Below, in pieces: positions 43,947-53,624 of a stretch of DNA of 64,000 nucleotides (positions within the stretch are counted from its first letter, which is position 1; the number at the start of each line of letters is the position of its first letter). The stretch is from Maritalea mobilis (GTDB taxonomy: Bacteria; Pseudomonadota; Alphaproteobacteria; Rhizobiales; Devosiaceae). The DNA is taken from the NCBI RefSeq assembly GCF_004363175.1, contig NZ_SNYR01000001.1:124001-188000 (forward strand). The letters run 5' to 3'. Made by a program: the position numbers and the translations under genes. Under the pieces are notes generated by a model, which was not told the DNA's origin, ran no database searches, and was given only the letters and a program-made list of their open reading frames with translations.

Positions 43947-44936
43947 ATGGCAGTGACAGCTAAATCCACAATCACCGCTGAGGCGATTGTTGATCGTAAT
44001 TTGACCCTTGAAATTGTGCGCGTAACCGAAAATGCGGCTATTGCAGCGGCCCATTGGCGCGGCAAGGGCGACGAAAAATCAGCAGACCGCGCGGCCGTGG
44101 AAGCCATGCGCGAAGAGCTGGGCAAAATCTCAGTTGATGGCCGTGTGGTGATCGGTGAGGGCGAGCGTGACGAAGCGCCAATGTTGTTCATCGGCGAAGA
44201 AGTTGGCATCGGCAAAGGTGCAAAAGTGGACATTGCTGTTGATCCGCTTGAGGGCACAACTTTGTGCGCCAAAAACCAGCACGACTCATTGGCTGTTTTG
44301 GCCATGGCAGAACGTGGTGGCCTGTTGCACGCACCTGACGTTTACATGGAAAAAATTGCCGTTGGCCCGGGTTACGAACCAGGCATTATCGATTTGGACC
44401 GCACCCCAACTGAAAATGTTGAGGCCATTGCCAAAGCGCGCGGTGTTTCGGTTGCTGACGTAACAGTGTGCGTGCTTGATCGCCCGCGTCACGCTCACAT
44501 TATCGACGAGTTGCGCGAGATTGGCGCGTCGATCAAATTGATCAATGACGGTGATATTGCTGGCGTTATTCACACCACAGATCGCGATGAAACCGGAATC
44601 GACCTTTATATGGGCACAGGCGGTGCGCCGGAGGGCGTGCTGGCGGCTGCGGCATTGCGTTGCGTTGGCGGCCAGATGCAGGGGCGTTTGGTGCTGGATA
44701 GCGACGAAAAGCGTGTCCGCGCGACCCGTTTGGGCATCACTGATCACAAGCGCAAATATGCGGTTGATGAACTGGCGTCTGGCGATGTGTTGTTTGCCGC
44801 AACAGGCGTAACAGATGGTTCTATGTTGGATGGCGTGAAAATCCGCCCAAAACATGTGGAAACTTCAACCATTGTAATGCGCTCATGGTCAAAGACTGTG
44901 CGCCAAATCAATGCACGGCATTTGCGCGATATTTAA
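43947..44936 (+). CDS. glpX: Fructose-1,6-bisphosphatase class II
   Basis: GlpX hydrolyses fructose-1,6-bisphosphate in gluconeogenesis. The 329-residue protein has RNLTLEIVRVTENAAIAAA, GEGERDEAPMLFIGE and the metal-binding DPLEGT (99-104), with the usual length. It follows hom by 30 bases and shares the hom transcript; a terminator follows. The hom-glpX-recJ order is common in Rhizobiales. Confidence 0.96.
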   Translation: MAVTAKSTITAEAIVDRNLTLEIVRVTENAAIAAAHWRGKGDEKSADRAAVEAMREELGKISVDGRVVIGEGERDEAPMLFIGEEVGIGKGAKVDIAVDPLEGTTLCAKNQHDSLAVLAMAERGGLLHAPDVYMEKIAVGPGYEPGIIDLDRTPTENVEAIAKARGVSVADVTVCVLDRPRHAHIIDELREIGASIKLINDGDIAGVIHTTDRDETGIDLYMGTGGAPEGVLAAAALRCVGGQMQGRLVLDSDEKRVRATRLGITDHKRKYAVDELASGDVLFAATGVTDGSMLDGVKIRPKHVETSTIVMRSWSKTVRQINARHLRDI

Positions 44937-44954
44937 TCGTCCAAATTCAGTTTC

Positions 44955-44985
44955 AAGGCGCGCAATTCTCTGCGCGCCTTTTTTT
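44955..44985 (+). terminator. Rho-independent terminator of hom-glpX
   Basis: AAGGCGCGCA (44955-44964) pairs exactly with TGCGCGCCTT (44971-44980) around six bases, followed by T residues to 44985. Confidence 0.92.
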
Positions 44986-45034
44986 GTGCCATTATTTGCT
45001 TCAATCAAAGGGCGACAACAGGTAAGTTCGCGTT

Positions 45035-46828
45035 ATGTTTGAAGAAAAAGACTTCTTTTTAAATGTCGAAAAGTCAGTGAATGGCCGCGCTTGGATTGAC
45101 CGGTTGAGCGCCGCTCAAATGCGCACGGCAACAGCGATGGCGCAACAATATGGCATAAGCGAAATCCTTGCCCGCATTTTGGCCGCGCGAGACGTGCCGT
45201 TGGACGGGACAGAAGAATTTTTGCTGCCCACTTTGCGCGACTTGATGCCAGACCCGAGCACCATCACCCAAATGGATGAGCTGGTGGATCGGCTGGTTGT
45301 GGCTGTGGAGCGTGGCGAGAACATAGCCTTGTTCGGCGATTACGATGTCGATGGTGCGTCGTCCTGCGCTTTGATGACCCGATATTTGCGGGGCGTTGGC
45401 CTTGCACCCGCCACCTATATCCCTGATCGGATATTTGAGGGATACGGCCCCAACATTCCGGCGATGGATCAATTGATCGACGAGGGCGCCCAATTGATCG
45501 TCACGCTCGATTGCGGTGCAACCTCTTTTGAACCCATAGCCCATGCGCGGGAACGCGGCGTGGATGTCTTGGTGATCGATCACCACCAAGTGGCGCACGA
45601 ATTGCCGAACGCCAATGCGGTGGTGAACCCCAATCGGCCAGACGATATTTCTGGCTTAGGCCATCTCGCTGCAGCAGGCGTCACCTTTATGGTGTTGGTC
45701 GCGCTCAATCGGGTGCTGAAGGAACGCGGCAATTTCCCACAATTGCCAAATTTGATGCAGCTCACCGATCTGGTCGCCTTGGCCACCATTTGCGATGTGG
45801 TTCCGCTGCAAGGGCTGAACCGCGCATTTGTGCAGCGTGGACTGGATGTGATGCGTTCCGGTAAAAATCCGGGCTTGGCTGCCTTGGCGCTGGCGGCGCG
45901 AGTTTCCGGCCCACTCAATGCCTATCATCTTGGTTTTCTGCTTGGCCCGCGGATCAATGCCGGCGGGCGTATTGGCGATGCCTCATTGGGCGCGCGCCTG
46001 CTTTCTTGCGATGATCAGCATGAGGCAATGCACATTGCAGAGCAATTGGAGGGCCTAAATGCAGAACGGCAAGCTATTGAAAAGCGGGCTGTTGAAGAGG
46101 CCGTCGCTGTGGCCGATGCGGAAATCGGCGACGGAGAAGGGCCGCCAGTTATTGTTGTTGCCTCGCCTGATTGGCATCAGGGTGTTGTTGGGCTTGTGGC
46201 CGCACGGTTGAAGGAGCGGTTTAATCGTCCGGCCTTTGCCATTGCGCAAAAAGCCGATGGATCTGGCACAGGCTCTGGTCGATCCATTCCCGGTGTGGAT
46301 CTCGGCAAAGCGGTGATAGCTGCCGTGGATGAGAATTTGCTCACCAAAGGCGGCGGCCATGCCATGGCAGCGGGCATATCAATCGGATCAGGCGAAATTG
46401 GCCATTTTCGCGCTTTCTTAGCCGAAAAACTGGCTGAAAATGTGCATGAGGCGCGCAAGCAAAACACCATCAAAATTGATGCTGCAATGACCGCCAGAGG
46501 CGCTACAACAGATTTCATCCATCAAATTGAACGAGCAGGGCCCTATGGCGCGGGCAATCCCGGCCCATTGTTCGCATTTCCTGCCCACCGCGTCGCTTTT
46601 GCAGATATCGTTGGCGTTGGCGGCCATGTGCGGATTACGCTGAATTCGCCAGACCGCGCACGGCTGAATGGCATTTGCTTCCGCGCGGCGGATACGCCTT
46701 TGGGGCAAATGCTATTAAATGCAAAAAATGGTGATCCAATTCATATAGTTGGCGCGTTGAACATTAACCATTGGCAAGGACGTGAAGAACCTCAATTAAG
46801 AATATTGGATGCCGCAAAATCATCCTAG
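45035..46828 (+). CDS. recJ: Single-stranded-DNA-specific exonuclease RecJ
   Basis: RecJ degrades single-stranded DNA 5'-3' in recombination and mismatch repair. The 597-residue protein has the DHH-family motifs GDYDVDG (101-107), TLDCGA (158-163) and DHHQ (182-185). The DHHA1 part shows KGGGHAMAAGIS, followed by the OB fold region (FADIVGVGGHVRITLN). Length is standard. ATG 45035 follows CAGGTAAG; it stands alone after the glpX terminator. Confidence 0.96.
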   Translation: MFEEKDFFLNVEKSVNGRAWIDRLSAAQMRTATAMAQQYGISEILARILAARDVPLDGTEEFLLPTLRDLMPDPSTITQMDELVDRLVVAVERGENIALFGDYDVDGASSCALMTRYLRGVGLAPATYIPDRIFEGYGPNIPAMDQLIDEGAQLIVTLDCGATSFEPIAHARERGVDVLVIDHHQVAHELPNANAVVNPNRPDDISGLGHLAAAGVTFMVLVALNRVLKERGNFPQLPNLMQLTDLVALATICDVVPLQGLNRAFVQRGLDVMRSGKNPGLAALALAARVSGPLNAYHLGFLLGPRINAGGRIGDASLGARLLSCDDQHEAMHIAEQLEGLNAERQAIEKRAVEEAVAVADAEIGDGEGPPVIVVASPDWHQGVVGLVAARLKERFNRPAFAIAQKADGSGTGSGRSIPGVDLGKAVIAAVDENLLTKGGGHAMAAGISIGSGEIGHFRAFLAEKLAENVHEARKQNTIKIDAAMTARGATTDFIHQIERAGPYGAGNPGPLFAFPAHRVAFADIVGVGGHVRITLNSPDRARLNGICFRAADTPLGQMLLNAKNGDPIHIVGALNINHWQGREEPQLRILDAAKSS

Positions 46829-47003
46829 TTTTTGTCTATGGTTGTCTTGAGCGGGGAAATTGCTGTTTAAAAACAATGCGTTTTTTAAAGGGCTTGAAAT
46901 TTTCCCATTCACCGATAGAATTTTGGACATTATTAGGGAGGTCTTGAACCGTAGGCCAAAGGTTAATTCCATGCAGATGGAAAAAGGTTCAGGAGTGTAG
47001 CGT

Positions 47004-48242
47004 ATGAGTGATTTGGCATTTGACCAACAGCGGTCGTCACCGACCCTCGCGTCGAAATTTTTATCGTTTATTTTATACCGTGCCGCGCGCCGGATCATTA
47101 AAGATGTGCCGCATGGCAGCATAAAAGTCATTTTGCCTTCTGGCCGCGTTGGCTATATCGGCAATCCGCAAAATAGCGGGCCGAAAGCCACGCTGAAGCT
47201 CAACAATTTCAATTTGCTGTTTGAAGCGGCGCGCCGGGGCACTGTGGGCTTTGCTTCCGCCTATATGAATAAAGACATTGAATGCGATGACCTTCTCGCC
47301 GTGTTCAAATTCTTCTTGATGAACCGCGATCAGCTTTCAGCGGCAAAACCGGGCTTTTTCCACCGCGCTGCAAAAGACATGGCCTACCACATCTCGCGCC
47401 GAAACACGCGGGAGGGCTCAAAGAAAAACATCGCTGAACATTATGATCTCGGCAATGATTTCTATGATTTGTGGCTTGATGAATCGATGATCTATTCGTC
47501 AGCTTATTTTACGGACGAAAATCAATCTCTGACTGATGCGCAATGGGCGAAGAATCGCTTGGTTGCAGATCTGGCAGGGGTAAAGCCCGGCAGCGACGTG
47601 CTTGAAATTGGCTGTGGTTGGGGCGCTTTTGCCGAAACAATCGCTAAGGATTATCAGGCAAATCTGCGTGGTATCACCCTGTCCAAAGAGCAGCTAAAAT
47701 ATGGCCTTAAGCGACTTTCTGACAAAGGTTTAGACAAGTTTTCTAAACTAGTGATTGAAGACTATCGCGACACACAAGGTCAGTTTGACCATATTTGCTC
47801 AATTGAGATGATTGAGGCCGTGGGCGAAGATCACTGGCCAACTTATTTCCAAACTGTGCATGATCGGTTAAAGCCAGGCGGCACTGCCTCAATTCAAGCC
47901 ATCGTGATCGACGAGGACGACTTTGAAGAATATCGCAGCAATGTTGATTTCATCCAGCGCTATATTTTCCCGGGCGGCATGCTGCTCACCAACAAGGTGA
48001 TGCGTGAGCAGGGCGAAAATGTTGGCCTAAAGCTGGAACGGCAGGAAATGTTTGGCCAATCCTACGCCAAAACATTGGCCATGTGGCGCGATGCGTTTCT
48101 GGCTAACTGGGATGAGATTGAAAAACTTGGCTTCGACGAGACTTTCAAACGCAAATGGGTCTACTATCTGACATATTGCGAAGCTGGCTTTGCAGAGCAG
48201 ATGATTGATGTTGGCGTATATCAATATAAGCGCATCGACTAA
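47004..48242 (+). CDS. cfa: Cyclopropane-fatty-acyl-phospholipid synthase
   Basis: Cfa transfers a methylene from S-adenosylmethionine to unsaturated acyl chains of membrane lipids. The 412-residue protein has the N-terminal lipid-interaction part and the catalytic entry AEHYDLGNDFY (144-154). The SAM site is EIGCGWG (201-207), followed by ITLSKEQL and YIFPGG. AGGAG precedes ATG 47004. The 175-base leader is without recognisable gene. Its stop overlaps the convergent transferase stop by four bases. Confidence 0.94.
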   Translation: MSDLAFDQQRSSPTLASKFLSFILYRAARRIIKDVPHGSIKVILPSGRVGYIGNPQNSGPKATLKLNNFNLLFEAARRGTVGFASAYMNKDIECDDLLAVFKFFLMNRDQLSAAKPGFFHRAAKDMAYHISRRNTREGSKKNIAEHYDLGNDFYDLWLDESMIYSSAYFTDENQSLTDAQWAKNRLVADLAGVKPGSDVLEIGCGWGAFAETIAKDYQANLRGITLSKEQLKYGLKRLSDKGLDKFSKLVIEDYRDTQGQFDHICSIEMIEAVGEDHWPTYFQTVHDRLKPGGTASIQAIVIDEDDFEEYRSNVDFIQRYIFPGGMLLTNKVMREQGENVGLKLERQEMFGQSYAKTLAMWRDAFLANWDEIEKLGFDETFKRKWVYYLTYCEAGFAEQMIDVGVYQYKRID

Positions 48243-49723
48243 GGCTTAAAGTTTCGACCCACATAGAGCTGATAGCGATAAATCTCCACGCCGAATCTGG
48301 TGATCGACAACTCATCGAGCAACTCAACCGCGTCAAAACGGCTTTCCAATAGGCCGTTTGGCGCAACCTCATCTTTCAAGATCAGCACATCTTGCCCTGC
48401 CGCCTTTTGCGGCATCTGCCAATAGTCAAATTGCGTTGGGCGGCTATCAATGGCGAACACATCCACATCATTCATGGCCAAGCTCAGCATGCTGGTCGAT
48501 TGAAAGCGCAGGGCTGCAATTTGATCTAAATTCTGCTTTTGCGAAGTGGTTTCCACCCACTCAGCAATTTCTGACCAGCCATAAACGCTTGAAGCTTCTT
48601 TGTCATAACCCGGCACCCACACTGTGATCGGCGCAACGATATAGTGAAAGCTAGTCAGGGCGATAAGCAAAATCCCAAACACATAATGCGCCCAAATCAT
48701 CAACTTTGTACGCATCAGATAGGGGATCAGCAGCAATAGGCCGAGATAGGCCAAATCGCTCCAATACCAAAGCGTATAGGCAAAAGCGGATACGGTGGCA
48801 AAAGCGAGCGTTGATAGAACAAAGGTGTATTGAGCAAGGCGCATCAAATAGCGCGGCGCGTGTTGGGTATATTTCCGACGAAATTGATTGACAATGGCGA
48901 CAATCAGAAAGGGTCCGAACAATATCCAAGTTGCAGCGACGAAGTTGAACAATGCAATGGGATTAAACCGCTCAAGCCAGCCTTGTCCGTGGCGTTGATC
49001 CAAATGGAAGCCAAACGACGCCCAATCATTGGCATAATTCCACGCCAGCAAAGGCAACATGCAGGCGAAGGTCAGTAATGCAGCCAGATAAAGATGCGGT
49101 GACTTTAGCTGCCACCGCAATTTGCTGGAAAACAGAATAACAAACGCCAACGCCAACCCGAGGAACACCGAGCTATATTTTGTCAGTCCCATAAGCCCGA
49201 GAAAAAGAGCGCCAATATAGAGCCCCGCAAGATCATTCTGCTGCCTTCCGGCACGATCCAAATAACGACCAAGATAGAAGAACGCGCCACTGGCTAGAAA
49301 GATCAGTAAATGGTCGTGATAGATGAGGCTGGACCATACTAATATGGTCGGTGAGGCAAACATCATGGTGGCGACAAATAAAAACAAGTGCCGATGGGAA
49401 ACATGCGCGTCATTGCTGCGATAGTGGCCGATAATCTGCCAGATGAAATAGAGCGTGCCAGCAGTCGTTAGCAATGTAACCGCGCGAATCCCGAACAGAG
49501 CATTGAGACCTAGCGCCTGAGCCGCCGCAATCAACCAAGCGCCAAGCGGCGGGTGATCGAAATAGGAAAGCTCTGGCGTTTGCGCCCAGCGCCAATAATA
49601 GGCTTCGTCCCCCAATGGGGCCATACCAAAGGTCACCAACAGCTTTAGCAGCAGCAAAAGGCCTGCAACCACACCAAGTGAGCGAATAGACGGCAGATAA
49701 GCGTGCGGGGTGGTCAGTTGCAT
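48239..49723 (-). CDS. ArnT-like GT39-family glycosyltransferase, copy 2
   Basis: A 494-residue integral membrane transferase of the PMT/ArnT clan using polyprenyl-phosphate sugars. The first periplasmic loop has MAPLGDEAYYWRWAQTPELSYFDHPPLGAWLIA, with the catalytic Asp-Glu. About ten helices and a C-terminal soluble region follow. It is a paralogue of the next gene, with the same 494-residue length and the same ending (IYRYQLYVG). ATG 49723 lies five bases after the stop of that gene; longer in-frame starts would overlap it and are rejected. The acceptor may be lipid A or another lipid. Confidence 0.84.
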   Translation of the reverse strand: MQLTTPHAYLPSIRSLGVVAGLLLLLKLLVTFGMAPLGDEAYYWRWAQTPELSYFDHPPLGAWLIAAAQALGLNALFGIRAVTLLTTAGTLYFIWQIIGHYRSNDAHVSHRHLFLFVATMMFASPTILVWSSLIYHDHLLIFLASGAFFYLGRYLDRAGRQQNDLAGLYIGALFLGLMGLTKYSSVFLGLALAFVILFSSKLRWQLKSPHLYLAALLTFACMLPLLAWNYANDWASFGFHLDQRHGQGWLERFNPIALFNFVAATWILFGPFLIVAIVNQFRRKYTQHAPRYLMRLAQYTFVLSTLAFATVSAFAYTLWYWSDLAYLGLLLLIPYLMRTKLMIWAHYVFGILLIALTSFHYIVAPITVWVPGYDKEASSVYGWSEIAEWVETTSQKQNLDQIAALRFQSTSMLSLAMNDVDVFAIDSRPTQFDYWQMPQKAAGQDVLILKDEVAPNGLLESRFDAVELLDELSITRFGVEIYRYQLYVGRNFKP

Positions 49724-49727
49724 AGGA

Positions 49728-51212
49728 TCAATCTTCTTGAGGCTGGTAATTGGTGCCGAAATAGAGCTGATAGCGATAGATGGGATAGCCATATCGCTCG
49801 ATGATGATTTCATCTACAAGCTGAATTTGTTCAAATTGGCCCGTCAGCTTTTCAATATTGGCCTGTTCATCATGCAGCACCAACCCATTTTGGCCAGCAA
49901 GCGCATTGAGGTCTTGCCAGAAATCGAACTGGGAGGGCTGTGGGGATAGCTCATATATATCCTGCCGCTTGGCGTGATAATTGAGCTGTGCCACTGTCTT
50001 AAAGCGACTGGTGCCGATAAAGTCGGCCCGATACTGATCTTCTGCGGCTTCGACTGTACGCACAACTTGATCCCAGCCGAACGTCTTGCCCGTTTCCACA
50101 TCATGCACGCCGAAAAGCGCAGCCAATGGTAATATGCTGTAATTGATGGTGACCAATATGGCCGCAACCAGCCCAAGGCTGATATGCGCCCATAGAAGCC
50201 ACCCGCTGCCCATCAACACAGGTGCTAAAACAATCAGGCCAAGATAGGCTAAGTCTGTCCAATACCAATGGCTGGAGACAGTCATCACCATAGACAGCAG
50301 AAACGCCATAGTCGTGCCGCCAACGAATAGCAACAGCCAAGCCAGCGTGCGCGTGAACTGGTTCTCAGTTCGGATCAAACGCACGCGGAATAAGCTAAGC
50401 GCAAGGAAGGGACTAAACAGGATAAAGGTATAAAGGAAGTAGCGAATGAAATAATGTGCCGCATAGCTTTGCCACCAAGGGCCAGAGTGCCGATCATAAA
50501 GGTGGAAGCTAAATGATGCGAAATCATTCTGCATATTCCAAATCAGGGTCGGCGCTTGCATCACCAGCGCCAATAGGGCCGCAAGATAAAGATGTGGCCG
50601 CAGTAAGCGTGACCAATAGGCAGGCGTGAGCAAAATGGCCAATGCAAAGCCCAATCCGACAAAGAGCGCGCTATATTTCGTCAGTGCCGCCAAACCAAGA
50701 TAGAACGCCGCCCAATAAAGGGCAGATATGTTCGCTTCACCATCCTGTGGGGCATCTAGATAGCGCCCATAATTATAGATTGCAGCAAGGCACAAAAGGA
50801 TCAGCAAATGATCGAAATAGACAATAGTGGTCCAGGCAAAGAAAGTCGGCGAGGCGAGTAGAACAATCTCTGCCACCAGAAAAGCACGTAAAGGTGCCTC
50901 AGGACGCATACGATGCGCAAATAGCCACAACAGGTAACTCGTGCCCGCAAAGCTGATCAACGCGCTCATACGTGCGCCTAAAATGCCTTCACCAAATATC
51001 AGGCGCGTGACACCGATAAACCAAGCGCCAAGCGCGGGATGGTCAAAATAGGCAAGCTGGGGGCGATGTCCCCAAACCCAATAATATGCTTCATCGTCAA
51101 GCAGACCGGTCTGGGTCATTAAGGCAAGTTTGATCAGTACAAATATCGCAATCAGCGAAACCAGCACGCGATCAAAGGGGGTGAATTTTAGCTGTTGACC
51201 CAATCGGTCCAT
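49728..51212 (-). CDS. ArnT-like GT39-family glycosyltransferase, copy 1
   Basis: A 494-residue membrane protein with GLLDDEAYYWVWGHRPQLAYFDHPALGAWFIG in the first loop (the catalytic acid pair of ArnT/PMT enzymes). About ten helices and a C-terminal domain ending PIYRYQLYFGTNYQPQED follow. It is the first gene of a two-gene operon with its paralogue. Neither gene lies near lipid A genes, so the substrate cannot be given. The nearest upstream gene on the strand is nuoB-like, 72 bases away. Confidence 0.84.
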   Translation of the reverse strand: MDRLGQQLKFTPFDRVLVSLIAIFVLIKLALMTQTGLLDDEAYYWVWGHRPQLAYFDHPALGAWFIGVTRLIFGEGILGARMSALISFAGTSYLLWLFAHRMRPEAPLRAFLVAEIVLLASPTFFAWTTIVYFDHLLILLCLAAIYNYGRYLDAPQDGEANISALYWAAFYLGLAALTKYSALFVGLGFALAILLTPAYWSRLLRPHLYLAALLALVMQAPTLIWNMQNDFASFSFHLYDRHSGPWWQSYAAHYFIRYFLYTFILFSPFLALSLFRVRLIRTENQFTRTLAWLLLFVGGTTMAFLLSMVMTVSSHWYWTDLAYLGLIVLAPVLMGSGWLLWAHISLGLVAAILVTINYSILPLAALFGVHDVETGKTFGWDQVVRTVEAAEDQYRADFIGTSRFKTVAQLNYHAKRQDIYELSPQPSQFDFWQDLNALAGQNGLVLHDEQANIEKLTGQFEQIQLVDEIIIERYGYPIYRYQLYFGTNYQPQED

Positions 51213-51284
51213 AAATGCCTGCTCGAATGCCGTTTGTTTCGCGGCAATATAGGTAGGGACAGATCAATTGGCCAGTGCCTAAGC

Positions 51285-51800
51285 CTATCTTTCAATCGTG
51301 CCTGTGCGCCTTATCTTCTTTTGCAACAGCATAACGCTGTAGAGTAAGGCTTCTGCAGTCGGCGGGCAGCCCGGCACATAAATGTCCACGGGGATAATTC
51401 GGTCGCACCCGCGCACCACGGAATAGCTATAATGGTAATACCCACCGCCATTGGCACAAGAGCCCATAGAGATCACATAGCGCGGTTCGGGCATCTGATC
51501 ATATATACGCCTTAGCGCCGGAGCCATCTTGTTGGTGACCGTGCCTGCTACGATCATAAGGTCCGCTTGCCGGGGAGACGCGGGGAAAGCCATGCCAAAC
51601 CGTTCGAAGTCATAGCGAGGCGTAATATAGTGCATCATCTCAATGGCGCAGCAGGCAAGGCCAAAGCATAATTGGTGCATGGAGCCGGTTCGCGCCCAAT
51701 TGATCAGCTTAGAGGTGTTGGTCACCACATAACCTTTATCGGCCAACTGGTCGGAGAAAGTGTCAAATGAGTAGGGGCCGTAATTTGCTTGCTTGTCCAT
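51285..51800 (-). CDS. Orphan NADH-quinone oxidoreductase subunit B-like protein
   Basis: A 171-residue protein with all four ligands of the N2 iron-sulfur cluster: Cys50 and Cys51 in [12 protein letters not shown], Cys115 in [11 protein letters not shown] and Cys145 in [13 protein letters not shown]. This is NuoB of complex I, or of related hydrogenase/dehydrogenase complexes. No other nuo gene is nearby, whereas NuoB is normally encoded within nuoA-N. It may be a second copy for an alternative complex. GAGG lies six bases before ATG 51800. It is divergent from an AraC regulator 69 bases away. Confidence 0.88.
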   Translation of the reverse strand: MDKQANYGPYSFDTFSDQLADKGYVVTNTSKLINWARTGSMHQLCFGLACCAIEMMHYITPRYDFERFGMAFPASPRQADLMIVAGTVTNKMAPALRRIYDQMPEPRYVISMGSCANGGGYYHYSYSVVRGCDRIIPVDIYVPGCPPTAEALLYSVMLLQKKIRRTGTIER

Positions 51801-51869
51801 ATCGCGCCTCAAGATTAAACTTGGCGACATGATGCGCAATTGTGGCGCTGGATATAGAACGAATACGAC

Positions 51870-52763
51870 ATGGCACACCCAACCCAGAACGCGCAGATCA
51901 TTGGCAAAACTCGATCAGAGCTAATAGAACCAGTTCAAGCCTTGAGCAGTTGCCTTTTGTTGGGGCTGATACGCGACACGCGCAGCGCCCAACTCAAAGC
52001 CGAAGATCGATACAATCACTTTTTTACTTCGCCCTATTGCGGCATTAGCTGCTTTATCGAGGGCGAAACCCGAATGGTGTCGCCAAATTGGAATAATGGG
52101 GAAGCTTTGCCACGCATCAGTGTGCAGGGGCCAAACACCGTGCCGCTGCTATCTTACAATCCAAGGCCGCTTTACGTTATCGGGTTTGCCTTTCGAAACG
52201 ATGCCTTTTTCGCGCTAACCGGCATCTCGCCGGAAAAGATCAAAGACCAAATATTGGACGGTCAACAAATCTTGCCGCCCAAATTGCTTGAGCTGATAAA
52301 TGTTAGCTTGCTCTATAAAGCGCTGGATGAGGCTGAGCGTCTGACCGCCTTTCAATCTGGACTGGAAAAGCTATGGGCGCAGACGCGCACTTCTAATTTT
52401 GGACGCTTTGGCGATCGCGTGTCCGACTGGACAAATTATATGGTTGGTCAACTCGCTAAAAGCTCCAGTGCAAAAAGCGCAAGACAATTTCAGCGCACAC
52501 TTAAAAAAATATCTGGGCTGAGTCAGCGAGATCTGAAGCAGTTTACACGGCAGGAAAAAATGTTCGAACGCACCATTTCCATGCGCGGAGGTGAGCAATC
52601 AGATTTATCTCAGATCGCGCTGGAAGTTGGATTTTCAGACCAGTCTCATATGGGACGTGAGGTGCGACGCATCACTGGAAAATCGCCGCTGCAAATCAAT
52701 AGGTTGATCCAAACTAAGGAAAGTTATTGGTGTTATCGGCTGATGGAAAGCTATTATGGCTAA
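51870..52763 (+). CDS. AraC-family transcriptional regulator
   Basis: A 297-residue protein. The C-terminal ~100 residues hold two helix-turn-helix units: [31 protein letters not shown] and [29 protein letters not shown]. The N-terminal ~180 residues are a sensor-like domain of unknown ligand ([20 protein letters not shown]). It reads away from the nuoB-like gene and is the natural candidate to control it, by position only. The hairpin after it is better assigned to the tRNA on the other strand. Confidence 0.85.
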   Translation: MAHPTQNAQIIGKTRSELIEPVQALSSCLLLGLIRDTRSAQLKAEDRYNHFFTSPYCGISCFIEGETRMVSPNWNNGEALPRISVQGPNTVPLLSYNPRPLYVIGFAFRNDAFFALTGISPEKIKDQILDGQQILPPKLLELINVSLLYKALDEAERLTAFQSGLEKLWAQTRTSNFGRFGDRVSDWTNYMVGQLAKSSSAKSARQFQRTLKKISGLSQRDLKQFTRQEKMFERTISMRGGEQSDLSQIALEVGFSDQSHMGREVRRITGKSPLQINRLIQTKESYWCYRLMESYYG

Positions 52764-52792
52764 GCTTTTAGAATATCAATAAAATTTGCGCA

Positions 52793-52817
52793 CAAAAAAA
52801 CCGGCCAGAAGCCGGTT
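52793..52817 (-). terminator. Terminator downstream of tRNA-Glu
   Basis: On the minus strand AACCGGC and GCCGGTT form a 7-bp stem around five bases, followed by a seven-T run (plus strand A run at 52794-52800). It may also slow transcripts of the AraC gene coming from the other side. Confidence 0.72.
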
Positions 52818-52855
52818 TCTTGTCGTTCATTTGGTCCCCAATTTATGAGGACCGT

Positions 52856-52931
52856 TGGTACGCCCTACGGGACTCGAACCCGTGTTTCCGCCGTGAAAGG
52901 GCGGCGTCCTAGACCGCTAGACGAAGGGCGC
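52856..52931 (-). tRNA. tRNA-Glu (anticodon UUC)
   Basis: A 76-nt cloverleaf on the minus strand with CCA encoded. The acceptor GCGCCCT pairs with AGGGCGT (first pair G-U), the anticodon stem is CCGCC/GGCGG with loop CTTTCAC, and the T arm ACGGG-TTCGAGT-CCCGT is perfect. Confidence 0.95.
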
Positions 52932-53043
52932 CTCGAACGGTGCCTGTCGTATATTTGCGTTCTTCAAAAGACGCAAGAGGCTTTTTCAATTTTTTTCGTT
53001 TTTTTTCAAAAAAACGTCAAAAAAAGCAATTTTCGCCCTTATA

Positions 53044-53514
53044 TCAACAGCCTTTAAATTGCACCGGATGTTTATAGCCTGAAGGACGGCCACGAATATC
53101 CACGTGAATGAACTTTCGGCCCGGATAACATCCCAATCCACCCACTTGCGATTGTGAACGCATAAAGGCGATCAATTTTGATTTTGGTACACCGGGAATA
53201 AAAATATCGGCCGCCATACATTTTTGATGATAGGAGCCCCACGCGCCCCCCACCATATAATTATGGATGGGATTGCGGAAACCTGAAGTCACCACAACAG
53301 GGCGCCCAAAGCGCATTTCGGCTTTCCACAGCACATAGCGCAGCTTCGGCAGCAGGCAAAATGTGTTCACCTTGCTGTGCTCAACATGCAAGCCATATTT
53401 TTTGTCGTAATTGCGTGCAGCGTCAAACCCGCCCAATGAGGCGCAACCTGCCAACAAAGCGGCAGAGAGCAGGGCAGCGATTAGAGGACGCGCATATTTT
53501 GTGAAAAATGCCAT
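53044..53514 (-). CDS. M15-type peptidase lipoprotein (YcbK/DUF882-like)
   Basis: A zinc peptidase-like protein of about 156 residues, probably a D,D-carboxypeptidase or endopeptidase of peptidoglycan. It has a signal peptide with lipobox LLAGC, then VVVTSGFRNPIHNYMVGG, the zinc motif SYHQKCMAADIFIPG (His and Asp) and FIHVDIRGR (His-x-Asp). An in-frame ATG at 53562 exists, but the gloA terminator ends immediately before it and leaves no ribosome site, so ATG 53514 is preferred. Three or more extra Cys residues may form disulfides. Confidence 0.8.
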   Translation of the reverse strand: MAFFTKYARPLIAALLSAALLAGCASLGGFDAARNYDKKYGLHVEHSKVNTFCLLPKLRYVLWKAEMRFGRPVVVTSGFRNPIHNYMVGGAWGSYHQKCMAADIFIPGVPKSKLIAFMRSQSQVGGLGCYPGRKFIHVDIRGRPSGYKHPVQFKGC

Positions 53515-53562
53515 TGGCCAAGCCAGTTCCAAAAATTTGGAGTGTGTTTTGCGTTTGGCCAT

Positions 53563-53594
53563 AAAATAAACCGGCGATGCCTAATCGCCGGTTT
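53563..53594 (-). terminator. Rho-independent terminator of the gloA-like gene
   Basis: AAACCGGCGAT (53568-53578) and ATCGCCGGTTT (53584-53594) form an 11-bp perfect stem; on the minus strand the T-rich TTTATTTT follows. It lies 30 bases past the gloA stop. Confidence 0.88.
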
Positions 53595-53624
53595 AAACAA
53601 ATGGTTAATTTTTTATTTTCAATT

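Noticed and set aside
49724-49813. 30-residue extension of the second ArnT-like protein
   Set aside because: It would overlap the preceding paralogue gene; ATG 49723 lies five bases after that stop and matches the paralogue in length.
53515-53562. N-terminal extension of the M15 peptidase lipoprotein
   Set aside because: The gloA terminator ends immediately before ATG 53562, leaving no ribosome site; the later ATG gives a normal lipoprotein signal.
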